Positions 18,423 through 28,390 of a stretch of 35,888 nt of DNA are shown here, piece by piece. The stretch comes from a virus. Both the position numbers and the translations under genes were made by a program. Position 1 is the first letter of the stretch; each line of letters opens with the position of its first letter. The stretch spans positions 1 through 35,888 of the IMG/VR virus record IMGVR_UViG_3300031162_001210; one strand, 5' to 3'. A model generated the notes under the pieces. The model did not search any database, had not been told where the DNA came from, and was given only the letters and a program-made list of their open reading frames with translations.

Positions 18423-21400
18423 TATCGTTTACCTTCCAAAGCGTCAAATATGCCGCTCATATAGAACAGATTTTGACCTATCATAAGGCGTCGAGCCGCC
18501 GACGCACCTCGGTCACTACTTCCATGTCCTGTTACATCACTCAACACCAGATGCATATCTGTCAACTTTGAACCTGTCGGTCCGCCAATCGTAGAGGCAA
18601 TTTGCCGAAGCCCTGGACTGTATGGCTTTCCTGCTCCAACCATTGCTTCAAGGCTCACGTTGTTTCCCGACAATGTTTCAATCGCCCTGTTTGCATCTGT
18701 GAACCATCCCATAACACCCGATCGATCAACGCCAGAAAGGATTTTCGATTGGATGTTTTCATCTTTGTCATCGCCTCGAACAACCTTTTTGATTTCATGA
18801 GCCAGTATGCCCATGCCGATCAATCCTAATGCTCCCATTGCCGTATGGCTTTGCTTCTCCTGAAGCCCTGACATCAAAACGCGATGTGTTGCCGATACGG
18901 CAAACGCCTTAAACTGGCCAACCACACTGCCGAGTTCCGTAGACATCCAAAGAGGCCGATCAGCAGCGCCAGGGGTTACAATGGTCTTGTCAACCTCTTG
19001 AGACAATGCACCACGAAAATGGTTGGTTGCAACGTCGTCTGTCCAGTTCGCGGTGTTGGGCATAAACAACCCACCCTCAATGCGACCCCGTTCCATCATT
19101 TCACGGATCATGCGGGTGTGTTCGGCCTTGGGCTGTGCTTCCAGCAGTTCGCGCATGGTCGTGCCGTCATTGAATATGATGTCACCGTGTTTCTTAAATT
19201 CTGTTGAGAGCCGGATCGCCATTGGCTGATCGATGCCGGTTCTTGCCAGCTTCGCCATATCTTCAGGACTGATTTTTGATACGCCTGTCCATGCCTCGGA
19301 TGTTTCAAGAATACGGCTCGCAACAATCATCCCTGAAAACTGCTTCATAGTCGCATTCCATGGATTCAACAGGTTCATCATGGAAAAGACGGCAGAGGAA
19401 GAATGCAGCACCCGTTCCAGCTTGCTTTGCTGCCCCCATACGTCGGTCAGTTCTGCGAAGGCAAGAGCACGTTGATTGAGGACCATATCAAGCGCGGTTC
19501 CTGCTCTCATAGTCTCGATAGAATGCGCGTCCAGATTCTTTACGCTTTGAAGCAATGGTTTGAGGCCATGCTTCATGGTTCGTGTGAATCCCTCGGTCAT
19601 AATTGGTCGGATGAGATCAGGCAGAGCAGAAATGACGACGCCGCCCAAATAGGTGAGGTAATTCCATTCCTTCATAATCCGATAGAATCGCGACAGTGGC
19701 CGGTATGGATCATTGGGCAAGCCATATGTTCCACGAAGGCGATCACGCAACGCACGGAAGTCGCGAAGGTTCGCATTTTTCTGTTTGATCAAATCAGACC
19801 GAAGATCTGGCGCCGCGTTCTGAATAAGCTCTGCCCAATCATCTTCAATGAGCTGAATTTGTTCGGCCAGATCAACGGAATCAAATCGTTTCGCCAACTC
19901 AAGGTCCGTGCCGAATGTCCGAACGTGATGACGCATGATTGCATCGATGTCGTTTTCGATAAAATCACGAACCAGTTCATCCGGAATTTCCAGCGACCGC
20001 GCTCTTGCAGATCGGGCGATGCCTGTCAGATCACTGTCCAGTGCCGCGAATGGCGTGTCACGCCTGACTCTGGCAAGCATCTGCTCGACTTCTGCAGCAA
20101 GGTGTTCTGGCGCCACGCCCATACGGGTCAAGTGGTCTGACAAAATTTTGCGGAAGCCTTCTGTGTTCGCGTCTATTTTATCGACGCGCCAAATTCTCGG
20201 CACATAGCCGGTGTTCTTTTTCATGGTTGATACTTCATCAACCCGATGTTTCAGCTGAGTTTCGAGAGTAGACGCCCGGCGCTTTGCAGCGACACTCTTT
20301 GCTTTCAATCCTCCGAAAGAGGCTTCGGCCTTGTTCAGTTTTTGCTCAATCGGACCAATGCGGTTTTTTTCGAGAGCCTCGGCAAGGGCTTTATGAGCTG
20401 GACCCATATGCGCTTGTCGATCAGGACCAAGATTGCGGAACTTTTCCGGATCCGCATCAAATTCTTTTTGAGCCGCAGCACGAAGGCGAGCAATCTCTTC
20501 TGTATCCGGCGGCGGCCCGCCTCGTTCGTCGTCAGCGGCCTTTCTGGCCTTGCGTTCCTCTATCGCCTGCCGGCGCAAATCATCGATGTGCGCTTCTTGC
20601 TCAACGATTCGCTGCTCTGCCTGTCGGGCTTCTACATCAGCCTTGCGGCGCTGTTGTCGGAGATCCACTGTGAACAGGTCATTTTCAAGCGCATCATCCC
20701 GCAGCTTGTTTATCAGCTCGCGGGTTTTCTTTGCGGCTTTCTGAACATGCGGATTTTCATGAACATCGCCAGCGCGTAGCGCATCAGTAACTTGTTCACG
20801 AAACTCGACATATCCCATCGGAGTATCTTGAAACGGCACCTCCACTTCACGCGACTGTGATGTGCGCTGATGAGGCAATGAACCGTCGCCTGGCGTTCCT
20901 TTGTTTCGTGTTCCGTTCAAGCGGTCCATTATCGAGATTTTTCCAAGCTCGATCATGTTTCGAGTGCTACCGGCGCCGCCTTTGCCCCTCATTATCAGAT
21001 ACTGGTCGAGCATCGTGTCCAGAACCTCAACCAGCGGATACTGCAAAAGGCGAATGTTCGTTTCGACGGACAGCGGGTTTGCTTCTCCCCGCAAATGCTT
21101 GTTGAGATACAGGCCGGGACTCTCGATGAGGCTAGATGTCATTTGTCGGGCCATCAAAGACGGGCTGACCAGCAGTCGCTTGAATGGACTATCAGGAAGT
21201 TTTTCGAGCCCCAAGGCCGTGACCAGGCTTTCGCCAGTCAATTCTGCGCCCGCGTTCTCAAACGTAACTCCGGGACGGGCAGCAGCACCAGCGGATTCTG
21301 CCTCGCGGCCACCACTGGACGGCGGAGTGCTGTCACCCGTCCCTTCTTTGCCAGCTTTCGCCGGCGCAGACCTGCCAGACGACGCAGCTACCTCTGCGTC

Positions 21401-22441
21401 GTGCAGCTCATTGTCTATTTTATTAAGCCCTGCGTTGACCTCTGCGGCGGTCATTTTTCCACCCCTCAACAGGAAGGGGGCCAAAACCGTTGCGAACGTC
21501 GCAGACAATATGCCCGCTGTGACTATTTGCCCGGTGTCACGGCCAGGTTCATTGAGCTGCAATATGGCTTCAGCGCCCACTGGTGGTGCCGCAACTACAC
21601 CTATGGCCCCGGCTTTCGCCGCCTTGCTGCCCTTTGCAATATTCCTCGCAAGGATTGGCCCTGCACCCACCGCAATCAATGGGTCCAACAGTCCGCCAAT
21701 CATAACCGCGGCCATCCCGTCGACGCCAGCCGCGGCAATAGTGGCGTTGTCTTGCTCAACTCGACCAAGAATGTTCTTGCGATCGCGCAATTCCTGACGG
21801 CTTCTGACGCCCATATAAGATAACGGCTGGTTTTTCCATTCCGGGTATTTCGTCACGTCGAAATTCGGGTCAAAGTGCTCGTCCGGGTCTGTCAGAACCT
21901 CGTTTGTAATCGCGCCAGCAGTCATTTCCGCAATAGCGTGTATCGGGCTTTCCAAACGGAAGCCTGCGCTAAGCGTTTCCATCGTTCCGGGCTGGTCTGG
22001 GTCATAATTGACGAATGTCTCTGTGCGCGGCGCAAAATCCTCCGCATCCGGAAAGAATTGCGGCGCACCTGTAGGCCGGGCCAAGGGCTCCTGCAATGCC
22101 CCGCCTCGCTCGCTTCGAGCGATCGCAAATTCGGTGGCATGTGATTCTGTCCGAAACATCGGGAACTTTTGCCCTGTTGCAGCCTCATATCGCTGTGCTG
22201 CGGACAGAGATTCTTCTGACGTGAGTTCATGTATTCCATCAGGAGTCATCCACATGGACGGTATCAGCATGTATCCATGCGGCGTTTCCACCGTGATCGT
22301 CAATTCAGTTGAATGCGAGCCGTCGCCATTATCTCGCGACTCTCCGTCTTTCAGCGGTCGAGTTGTTGGATCGGGCAATGGGGCGCCATTGCCGAGCTTC
22401 ATCAGCTTTTCGATCTGATCAATGCCGTCGATCTCAATCAT
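18422..22441 (-). CDS. Large internal virion (ejection) protein, 1339 aa
   Basis: Position and size match T7 gp16-type ejection proteins, which form a conduit across the cell envelope. The N-terminal third has a hydrophobic, Gly/Ala-rich region (about 240-320, with MAAVMIGGLLDPLIAVGAGP). A Ser/Pro/Gly linker at about 350-390 follows, then a long charged coiled-coil stretch at about 570-760. Further hydrophobic segments lie near 1240-1260 (AMGALGLIGMGILAHEI). No transglycosylase motif was seen, unlike T7 gp16. ATG 22441 overlaps the previous gene by four bases. No relative could be named from sequence alone. Confidence 0.75.
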   Translation of the reverse strand: MIEIDGIDQIEKLMKLGNGAPLPDPTTRPLKDGESRDNGDGSHSTELTITVETPHGYMLIPSMWMTPDGIHELTSEESLSAAQRYEAATGQKFPMFRTESHATEFAIARSERGGALQEPLARPTGAPQFFPDAEDFAPRTETFVNYDPDQPGTMETLSAGFRLESPIHAIAEMTAGAITNEVLTDPDEHFDPNFDVTKYPEWKNQPLSYMGVRSRQELRDRKNILGRVEQDNATIAAAGVDGMAAVMIGGLLDPLIAVGAGPILARNIAKGSKAAKAGAIGVVAAPPVGAEAILQLNEPGRDTGQIVTAGILSATFATVLAPFLLRGGKMTAAEVNAGLNKIDNELHDAEVAASSGRSAPAKAGKEGTGDSTPPSSGGREAESAGAAARPGVTFENAGAELTGESLVTALGLEKLPDSPFKRLLVSPSLMARQMTSSLIESPGLYLNKHLRGEANPLSVETNIRLLQYPLVEVLDTMLDQYLIMRGKGGAGSTRNMIELGKISIMDRLNGTRNKGTPGDGSLPHQRTSQSREVEVPFQDTPMGYVEFREQVTDALRAGDVHENPHVQKAAKKTRELINKLRDDALENDLFTVDLRQQRRKADVEARQAEQRIVEQEAHIDDLRRQAIEERKARKAADDERGGPPPDTEEIARLRAAAQKEFDADPEKFRNLGPDRQAHMGPAHKALAEALEKNRIGPIEQKLNKAEASFGGLKAKSVAAKRRASTLETQLKHRVDEVSTMKKNTGYVPRIWRVDKIDANTEGFRKILSDHLTRMGVAPEHLAAEVEQMLARVRRDTPFAALDSDLTGIARSARARSLEIPDELVRDFIENDIDAIMRHHVRTFGTDLELAKRFDSVDLAEQIQLIEDDWAELIQNAAPDLRSDLIKQKNANLRDFRALRDRLRGTYGLPNDPYRPLSRFYRIMKEWNYLTYLGGVVISALPDLIRPIMTEGFTRTMKHGLKPLLQSVKNLDAHSIETMRAGTALDMVLNQRALAFAELTDVWGQQSKLERVLHSSSAVFSMMNLLNPWNATMKQFSGMIVASRILETSEAWTGVSKISPEDMAKLARTGIDQPMAIRLSTEFKKHGDIIFNDGTTMRELLEAQPKAEHTRMIREMMERGRIEGGLFMPNTANWTDDVATNHFRGALSQEVDKTIVTPGAADRPLWMSTELGSVVGQFKAFAVSATHRVLMSGLQEKQSHTAMGALGLIGMGILAHEIKKVVRGDDKDENIQSKILSGVDRSGVMGWFTDANRAIETLSGNNVSLEAMVGAGKPYSPGLRQIASTIGGPTGSKLTDMHLVLSDVTGHGSSDRGASAARRLMIGQNLFYMSGIFDALEGKR

Positions 22442-25080
22442 CGCGATATAATCCCCGAGAATTTCAGGACTTCGCCCATAATTTGACCCGCCGCATTGCC
22501 TTGCATCAACGCTTGCTCGACGGCCTGGCTTGGCGCAGAGCGAAGAACATATTCACCCCAAGATTCATCGATCTGTTTACCTAAAGCCCATTCTTCAACC
22601 TCATCGCCCCAACGCTCGAAGTATCCCTTGTTAATGACTTCGTTTTCTTGCTGAACATTTCGGGCAGCGTGGTAGATGTCCATATGGGTTGCAAACTTGC
22701 GAAACACGAGACTTCCTATGCCTTGATTTATTTCCGCAATGTCGCGAATTTCCTGAACAAAGGAAGATTCGTTTTCGTCAAACACAATATCGATGCCAAC
22801 GTCATACATCGGACCGTCGCCGGCTGCGCTCCAATACCGATAAACATGGCGTCCGGTTTCCGGGTCAATTCGGTCAAATCGCAACAGGCGGTTTTTTGTC
22901 CTAGAGCTGGCGAAGGCAAACTCTTTCTTGAAGTCGCGCCAGACAAGATTTGTTGCGCCCTGTTCTGCAAGCTGATCGTAAAGCGCCCGGGTCTGCCAAA
23001 GGTCTTGCGGCACATGAGCATCGTTCATCACAGATGATGGCGACGTGATCTCCGGCGCGTGCTTCATCACACGAACGGCCCCACCAAGATTTGTTATGCC
23101 CCATTCGCCCGCTTGCAGGGCTGATTGAACGGCATAATCCAGTGCTTGGAGCTGGCTATCCTTGTTTGGCGCATAAGCGCCAGCGCGATACAGATAATTA
23201 GCTTTGATCTGATCTTCGAGTTCAACAGGAATTTGCTGGCCGCCGCGCCATGCGGCACCCCACATTGCGGCAATGCCTGAGAATGTGTTGCTCGCATTCG
23301 CAAACGCCTGTCCGATGGACTCAAGGTATCCATTACCGGGAATCTGGCTGGCAACGTCGCCTATGTTCCCGACAGCCTCCCAAAGAGCGTTCTCATCCTC
23401 AACGGCAAAGGCCTGAAACAACTGATCCCGGTTTGGCGGTTTCTGGTCCAGCGTAAGCGCAGCAAGGTCTTGTCGGTTGACTTCCAACACACTTGGATCG
23501 CGGCCAGCACCATTTTTATAGGCATCTGCCTGACGGTCCCAAAACTGCTCCATTTCCGGGCTGACGTTCGGCAGAAAGGCATTGCCGGAATCGCCGCGTT
23601 TCAAATGGTCCCACAGGCGACCAAGGGCGATTGTCTCGTTGTCAGTCAATGTCTGTGCGTTGGCGAACATAAATTCGACCTGGGGCGGCACGTCGGCAAA
23701 TGTAGAGGCAGCGCGGCTCAGGGTCGCAATAGCCGCATCAACGACTTCTGGCTGATCGCTGTTCAATGCTTTTGTGCCACCAACAACCCTTGCGAAAAAC
23801 GCGGTGTAATTTTCTGCCGTTGGAGCAGGCGCCCATGCCCTGTTGTTCATCTGCAGTATGATTTTATCCAGCGCCTCTGTTTCATCGTTCGTCGCGGTAA
23901 TAATCTGATCGAGCTTTTTATTCAGCTTTTCTCGCTGGGCGAAAAACTGCTTGTTCCCAATTTCACCAGCGGCGTATGCGGCTTGAATAACATTGAGCTG
24001 ATCGGTGAGAGACTTATACGCAATGTTCTGATTGCCTTGCTCAATAGAGACTTCTATCCCTTCGAGCACTATCGTTGTCTTATCATTAAGCACACGGCCA
24101 TTCTCTTCGTGTAATTTCTCCAGTGCTGTTGTCTCGGCTTGTTCAGCGGCCCGTATTTGACGCTGATCGGCGCGGTTTAAGGCTTCTTCTGCCCTGTCCC
24201 GACCAACTTTTTGATCCACTGTTTGGGCAATAACCTCGCGCTCATCAAATGTCAGATCACTGACATCGAGATTGTCAAAGGCCGAGGTATCCCCGCCACT
24301 GCGAATTGCGTCCGTCAGTGCCTTGACGGTCGTGTGGTCATAGATACCGGCCTTGGCGCCCGGTTCCTGCGTGAGCAGCAGCGCATTTAGCGCCTTTTGT
24401 TCGGTTGTTGACACCAAAGCGGCGCGTAAAAAGGTATTCCGCTCATCATCGGTCATGGCGGCGCCGGTTCCGTCAAGAAAGCGACGAAATGACGACATCA
24501 TCAAATCGGTTGGCGAACTATATTTGCTGATTGACTCAGCCATCATGCTGATCCGTCGTGCCGCTTCGATCTTGGCAGTATCCTTGGCGTTGTTCAGGGC
24601 GCGTTGAGCGGCACCGTCAGCCAAGGAATTATAGTTGTTTCCGAAGTCCTGTTCGAAATTCACCATAAAGTCCGCGCGTAACCGCTCAGGAACCTTGGTG
24701 GCCTGCTGTTTGCCATAGATCGATACGGCATTTTGAAAGCCGTCCGGATCCTCAGCAAACTCGCGTCTTTTCTCTGCGATGAACATCGAGGAGTCCTGCA
24801 GAAGGCTGGACAGATAGGTGCTGGCAACGCCATCATCATAGGACTTGGAAAGGGTATCGCTGTCTCCCGTGAAGGCCGCAGTCAAATTGCCGGATTCATC
24901 CCGCGCCACGCCTGCTCTTGCGCCCTCATCAAAAGATGATATGGATTCCTGTTCGAGCTGTTTATTGAACTGATCCTGCGCCACGCGCCCAAGCTCCTCA
25001 AATCCTGCGGCGTTTGCTCCGCTGGCCCTGACGACACCGGGGATTGCAATCCGTGCGCTGCTGATGAATCGTTCTGCCAT
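22438..25080 (-). CDS. Internal virion (ejection) protein, 880 aa
   Basis: The product is acidic and mostly helical, rich in Gln and Glu, with coiled-coil-like stretches (about 270-400). It lies between a 146-aa protein and the 1339-aa protein, so it takes the place of T7 gp15. The N-terminus (MAERFISSARIAIPGVVRAS) and an early KQLEQESISSFDEGAR-like segment occur in similar phage proteins. No catalytic motif was recognised. It would be ejected into the host with the DNA. ATG 25080 lies five bases after the stop of the small protein upstream. Confidence 0.7.
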   Translation of the reverse strand: MAERFISSARIAIPGVVRASGANAAGFEELGRVAQDQFNKQLEQESISSFDEGARAGVARDESGNLTAAFTGDSDTLSKSYDDGVASTYLSSLLQDSSMFIAEKRREFAEDPDGFQNAVSIYGKQQATKVPERLRADFMVNFEQDFGNNYNSLADGAAQRALNNAKDTAKIEAARRISMMAESISKYSSPTDLMMSSFRRFLDGTGAAMTDDERNTFLRAALVSTTEQKALNALLLTQEPGAKAGIYDHTTVKALTDAIRSGGDTSAFDNLDVSDLTFDEREVIAQTVDQKVGRDRAEEALNRADQRQIRAAEQAETTALEKLHEENGRVLNDKTTIVLEGIEVSIEQGNQNIAYKSLTDQLNVIQAAYAAGEIGNKQFFAQREKLNKKLDQIITATNDETEALDKIILQMNNRAWAPAPTAENYTAFFARVVGGTKALNSDQPEVVDAAIATLSRAASTFADVPPQVEFMFANAQTLTDNETIALGRLWDHLKRGDSGNAFLPNVSPEMEQFWDRQADAYKNGAGRDPSVLEVNRQDLAALTLDQKPPNRDQLFQAFAVEDENALWEAVGNIGDVASQIPGNGYLESIGQAFANASNTFSGIAAMWGAAWRGGQQIPVELEDQIKANYLYRAGAYAPNKDSQLQALDYAVQSALQAGEWGITNLGGAVRVMKHAPEITSPSSVMNDAHVPQDLWQTRALYDQLAEQGATNLVWRDFKKEFAFASSRTKNRLLRFDRIDPETGRHVYRYWSAAGDGPMYDVGIDIVFDENESSFVQEIRDIAEINQGIGSLVFRKFATHMDIYHAARNVQQENEVINKGYFERWGDEVEEWALGKQIDESWGEYVLRSAPSQAVEQALMQGNAAGQIMGEVLKFSGIISR

Positions 25081-25085
25081 CTCTA

Positions 25086-25526
25086 TTAGCTTCCTTTGAA
25101 TGCGCCGGAGTCCACACCTTGTGCGATAGAAGAACCTGCGCCCAAGACGCCCTGAATCATTGCCCCTTTCCCGCGTGCGCTGGCTTGCTCCGCTCCAAGA
25201 CGAGCCTTGCGAACACCTGTGTCTGTATTGACCTTGATCGTCAGCGCCTCACGCTCCAGCTCTTCCATATCGGCTCGCTCTGCCGCCAGGCGACCGTCCC
25301 CAAAGATACCGATATGGCGGCTGGCCGCAGAGGCACGGGCCGTCGCCATAAGCCGCCGCGCATTTTCTCTTGCCCGGTTTTCATCTTGAACTCCCTGCAG
25401 GGCGATAGCCTGGCCCTGTTCCTCGAACTGCTTTTTTTCAAATTCCGCGTCCTGCTTTTCGGCCATGCCTTTTGCAATGGACGCAGCGGCCATGAAAGCG
25501 ACGGCAACAATCATTGATGCTGGCAT
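25086..25526 (-). CDS. Small internal virion protein, T7 gp14-like position
   Basis: The 146-aa product has an N-terminal hydrophobic helix (MIVAVAFMAAASIAKGM), then a charged, Gln/Ala-rich helical body with repeats of 'A..ASA' and 'AERADMEELEREA'. It ends in the Gly/Ala/Ser-rich GVLGAGSSIAQGVDSGAF. In T7-like phages the corresponding small core protein inserts into the outer membrane during ejection. The ATG at 25526 overlaps the tail tube gene stop by one base. Confidence 0.7.
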   Translation of the reverse strand: MPASMIVAVAFMAAASIAKGMAEKQDAEFEKKQFEEQGQAIALQGVQDENRARENARRLMATARASAASRHIGIFGDGRLAAERADMEELEREALTIKVNTDTGVRKARLGAEQASARGKGAMIQGVLGAGSSIAQGVDSGAFKGS

Positions 25527-27433
25527 CAGATGCGAACCTCTTTTTCAATACCAAGCAACGTGAATGGCAGTGGCGCTGTTTGGGTAATGGTGACTTGCGC
25601 CAATAAATCATACCCCAGGCCGGCATATTCAAACAGGCCCGACCGTTGAGCGGGTGGTGCACTCAGATCGTCGGTCACATCATAAACAGGCTGCGTTTCA
25701 TCCATGACAGTCCACGTGTGGCTTTCCAAAACGTGCAGCGTAACTTGTGTAATGCGCTTCAGTTTTTTGGTCACAGACCCGTTTGTGAAATTCGCAACGA
25801 AAGGCATGTCTTTCAGGACAGGCGTATAATTCAGCCCCACGATGATGTCCGTCTGCTCAGTATCCGTCGTGATCGCCCCACTGGCGACCGTGTAAGTCCC
25901 TTCATGGAATGTGCTTGAGACAACCTCGGCAGATTTTGCTTCCAGATGTGACAGGCCAGACCATGACGTTGTTGCAGCGGAAGTCAGATTTATGGCGCAA
26001 TCAAGCGTCCAGCCGAACTTCAGCATTTCGATATAATAAACGGTTGCCCCGTTGATGGTCCGCTCAACCAAGAAAAAGATTTCATCCTCGATGGAGGTAA
26101 CGGATTTCACCAGCCCGTCTGTTGTCCATAAGGCCCAGGCAGTGACTTCTTCCTCCCTCAACGAATGAAGCAGTGCTACGGTGCCATCGCTGTTGACGAC
26201 ATAAGCATATTGCTCTTCGTGGTTTGGCGAATTGGCGATTGCCACAACGGAAACAGGCGTCACCAGAATACTCGGGGATAATTTTGTCAGCGAATTGGAA
26301 TTGAAATGCTGCTCAATGTCGCTGAAAGCAAACTCCCGAAGATGTTTTCCGGATTTGTCGAAATACATTGTCTCGCCTTCAAGTGTGACAGGCGGAATAT
26401 TATTCGACCCGAATCGGCGCTGACGCTTGAACGACATATTGTCCGGCACGAAGGGCTTCGTATCGCTGGTTGGGACAAAGAACTCAGTCGTGTCGGTGAA
26501 CACCTGAAGATTGTCGGATGAAACGAGATGATTAATTTTTGCTACAGAATCCACGCCGATTGTCGCTTGGATGGCATCGTCATCCAGCTGATCGCCAAGA
26601 TCAAACTTGAAGAAGGCTGCAATGTTTGAGGCAAACAGGGTGTCTGGCAAATCGCGCGAGCCACCAAGGCACAAGCGGTCATCGTGAAATACGACCGATC
26701 GCGGATACCCGCGCATCGATGAAAACGCGGGCTCATCCCATTCAGCCGTTGCACCATTAGATGCGAGTGTTTCTCTGACCGTCCCAACCAGAATAGTGGT
26801 TGAGGTATAGCCGGTGATCTCGATTTCCTTCTGACCAATTCGAATAATAAGGCCGACATAGGCCGCTTCGAATATGGGAGCACTGGCCGTGATAGTGATA
26901 CCAACGCCTGTAGTCGCACTCGGTTGAACCGTTGTGCCGTCCGGACTGAAGTTGTGATACGGCTGATACATCGGAAAGCCTGCCGTGTTTTCCTCAAATG
27001 TCATGGGGCCGATTGTAAACGTGGTGGCGCCCGTTCTGATGATCTTCTGCTGTTCAAAATCCTCCTGAACAACAATCATCGTGTCGCCCGATTGCGAATA
27101 GCGTATTTCCGGAATTACCGCCGTCGTCCAGGGGGATACAAGCGTCTGAATCAACGTCCCGTCGGACGTGTAAATTTCCACAACGAGATTGCGAAACAGA
27201 AAGATATATTGCTGGTCGTCATTAAAGACGAACCGGGCAAAGCGCCCGTCGCCGTTTGCTGTGGCTTTATATTCCGTGCCTGGTCTGCGGGTTATGCCGC
27301 CCAGCAGCAGCGGGCGGAAATTTGTCAGGGTTTCGCAGCCATGCTCATAGGCGCCCATATCGCTACGGGCGGCCATTGTTTTGTCCAGCTTGCCAGCGAC
27401 AAAGCTGTTTTGAGAGCGACGGATGAGAGCCAT
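25526..27433 (-). CDS. Tail tubular protein B (nozzle), T7 gp12-like
   Basis: The 635-aa product has the typical start of this family: IRRSQNSFVAGKLDKTMAAR at 4-23, DMGAYEHGCETLTNFRPLL at about 25-43 and a GGITRRPGTEY turn. The beta-rich RFVFNDDQQYIFLFRNLVVE follows. The family forms the lower tail tube to which fibres attach. The length is somewhat below that of T7 gp12 (794 aa). ATG 27433 overlaps the upstream stop (TAATG), and gene order (A, B, ejection proteins) matches T7-like phages. Confidence 0.85.
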   Translation of the reverse strand: MALIRRSQNSFVAGKLDKTMAARSDMGAYEHGCETLTNFRPLLLGGITRRPGTEYKATANGDGRFARFVFNDDQQYIFLFRNLVVEIYTSDGTLIQTLVSPWTTAVIPEIRYSQSGDTMIVVQEDFEQQKIIRTGATTFTIGPMTFEENTAGFPMYQPYHNFSPDGTTVQPSATTGVGITITASAPIFEAAYVGLIIRIGQKEIEITGYTSTTILVGTVRETLASNGATAEWDEPAFSSMRGYPRSVVFHDDRLCLGGSRDLPDTLFASNIAAFFKFDLGDQLDDDAIQATIGVDSVAKINHLVSSDNLQVFTDTTEFFVPTSDTKPFVPDNMSFKRQRRFGSNNIPPVTLEGETMYFDKSGKHLREFAFSDIEQHFNSNSLTKLSPSILVTPVSVVAIANSPNHEEQYAYVVNSDGTVALLHSLREEEVTAWALWTTDGLVKSVTSIEDEIFFLVERTINGATVYYIEMLKFGWTLDCAINLTSAATTSWSGLSHLEAKSAEVVSSTFHEGTYTVASGAITTDTEQTDIIVGLNYTPVLKDMPFVANFTNGSVTKKLKRITQVTLHVLESHTWTVMDETQPVYDVTDDLSAPPAQRSGLFEYAGLGYDLLAQVTITQTAPLPFTLLGIEKEVRI

Positions 27434-28011
27434 TAGTGCCGCCGACCCGTGAGGCGCCCCGGCCTCATGCGCTGTGCTGTCTGGCCCTGAGAATCCTCCC
27501 GGCGAGTATCCCGCTTCTTGGTATCCGCGCCCACGGCAAGACTGTCAACAATCCATTTTTCAAGGCCGAGCGCGACTGCGAATTTATGAGAAAGGCCATC
27601 AACAATGAATTGTTCAAAATGCGGCGGCCAATCGATTTCCGCGCGGCGCCATGTGTAGGTGGCGACAACATCATCATTGCTGTTGTTCTGATTTGTATAA
27701 ATCAGATTACCGATACGCTCGAATTTAATCGGCTGGTCGCTGAAGGTCACTGACGTCAGCGTGAGAAGGTCCGTCGGCAACTGGTAAGCATAATCATACC
27801 CCTCCGTTGGCGCCGCAACCAGCTTGTTCAGGGCCGCTTGATTTTTCGCAAAGTTCCATCGTCCGGAAGCAAGTTCCGACTGGACGTATAGCTCATACAA
27901 GGTGGAAGCGACGTTACTTTCCGTAGTTCCCACATCAAACGATGCGAAAGGCTTTCCGCCTATCGACACCATTGCGATATTGGCTACTTCCACATTTGTT
28001 GCTGATGTCAT
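27433..28011 (-). CDS. Tail tubular protein A (adaptor), T7 gp11-like
   Basis: The 192-aa product has the gp11-type layout: IAMVSIGGKPFASFDVGTTE near 12-31, VASTLYELYVQSELASGRWN near 34-53 and FAKNQAAL following. The YQLPTDLLTLTSV segment is near 76-88. The family forms the ring between portal and nozzle. ATG 28011 is preferred over ATG 28026 because GAAGGA lies seven bases before it. The upstream gap holds a strong terminator, so expression may depend on read-through or a separate promoter. Confidence 0.85.
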   Translation of the reverse strand: MTSATNVEVANIAMVSIGGKPFASFDVGTTESNVASTLYELYVQSELASGRWNFAKNQAALNKLVAAPTEGYDYAYQLPTDLLTLTSVTFSDQPIKFERIGNLIYTNQNNSNDDVVATYTWRRAEIDWPPHFEQFIVDGLSHKFAVALGLEKWIVDSLAVGADTKKRDTRREDSQGQTAQRMRPGRLTGRRH

Positions 28012-28024
28012 TTTGGATTCCTTC

Positions 28025-28058
28025 AAAAAAGGGGAAGGACGTTGAGCCCCTCCCCTTT
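28025..28058 (-). terminator. Terminator between head and tail genes
   Basis: Read leftward, AAAGGGGA-GG pairs with CC-T-TCCCCTTT around a ten-base loop and is followed by a run of U (28030 down to 28025). It lies about 25 bases after the stop of the 87-aa gene. Such a site would lower tail gene expression relative to the capsid. Confidence 0.75.
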
Positions 28059-28082
28059 CTCGTCAATCGATCCGGCTCAGTA

Positions 28083-28346
28083 TCAGTCCGAGTCAGTTTC
28101 GGTAATGGCCAGGCCATCCGAAACGTCCACCACGCCCGCTGCATTGCTCAAAACAGAAACAAGGCTGGTTGTCGGTGTGGCACTGTCAACAACGATAATC
28201 ACGTCACGAACATTCAGCATGTCCGACGCATCGTTGAAATAAGCCGCGGTGTTTACCGTGGCAATCGCGTCCGCTGATGTGTAATGCCAAAGGGTGAACC
28301 CGTTGCCATAGCACATGGACGTAAGGTTGGCCGAATTATAAGCCAT
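28083..28346 (-). CDS. Small protein beside the capsid gene, possible decoration protein
   Basis: The 87-aa product (MAYNSANLTSMCYGNGFTLW at the start, then HYTSADAIATVNTAAYFNDA and SDMLNVRDVIIVVDS) belongs to a type of small beta-rich protein often encoded next to podovirus capsid genes. Relatives have been proposed as head fibre or cementing proteins; I cannot confirm a role here. The ATG at 28346 follows AAGGAG. The terminator right after it makes it the last gene of a highly expressed head unit. Confidence 0.6.
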   Translation of the reverse strand: MAYNSANLTSMCYGNGFTLWHYTSADAIATVNTAAYFNDASDMLNVRDVIIVVDSATPTTSLVSVLSNAAGVVDVSDGLAITETDSD

Positions 28347-28390
28347 AGTGATTTACTCCTTCTCAGAGTTTCAGGGAGTTCCAGTCAGGA

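Noticed and set aside
20901-21823. Rightward frames of 298 and 242 codons opposite the large ejection protein gene
   Set aside because: Long antisense frames are expected opposite long GC-biased genes; compositions are Ser/Arg/Pro-rich and no start signals are present.
285-25718. Further parS sites at other CACGTG hexamers (285, 1239, 1695, 3614, 11852, 25713)
   Set aside because: None continues the palindrome to TGTTnCACGTGAAACA; flanking bases do not match, so they are chance hexamers.
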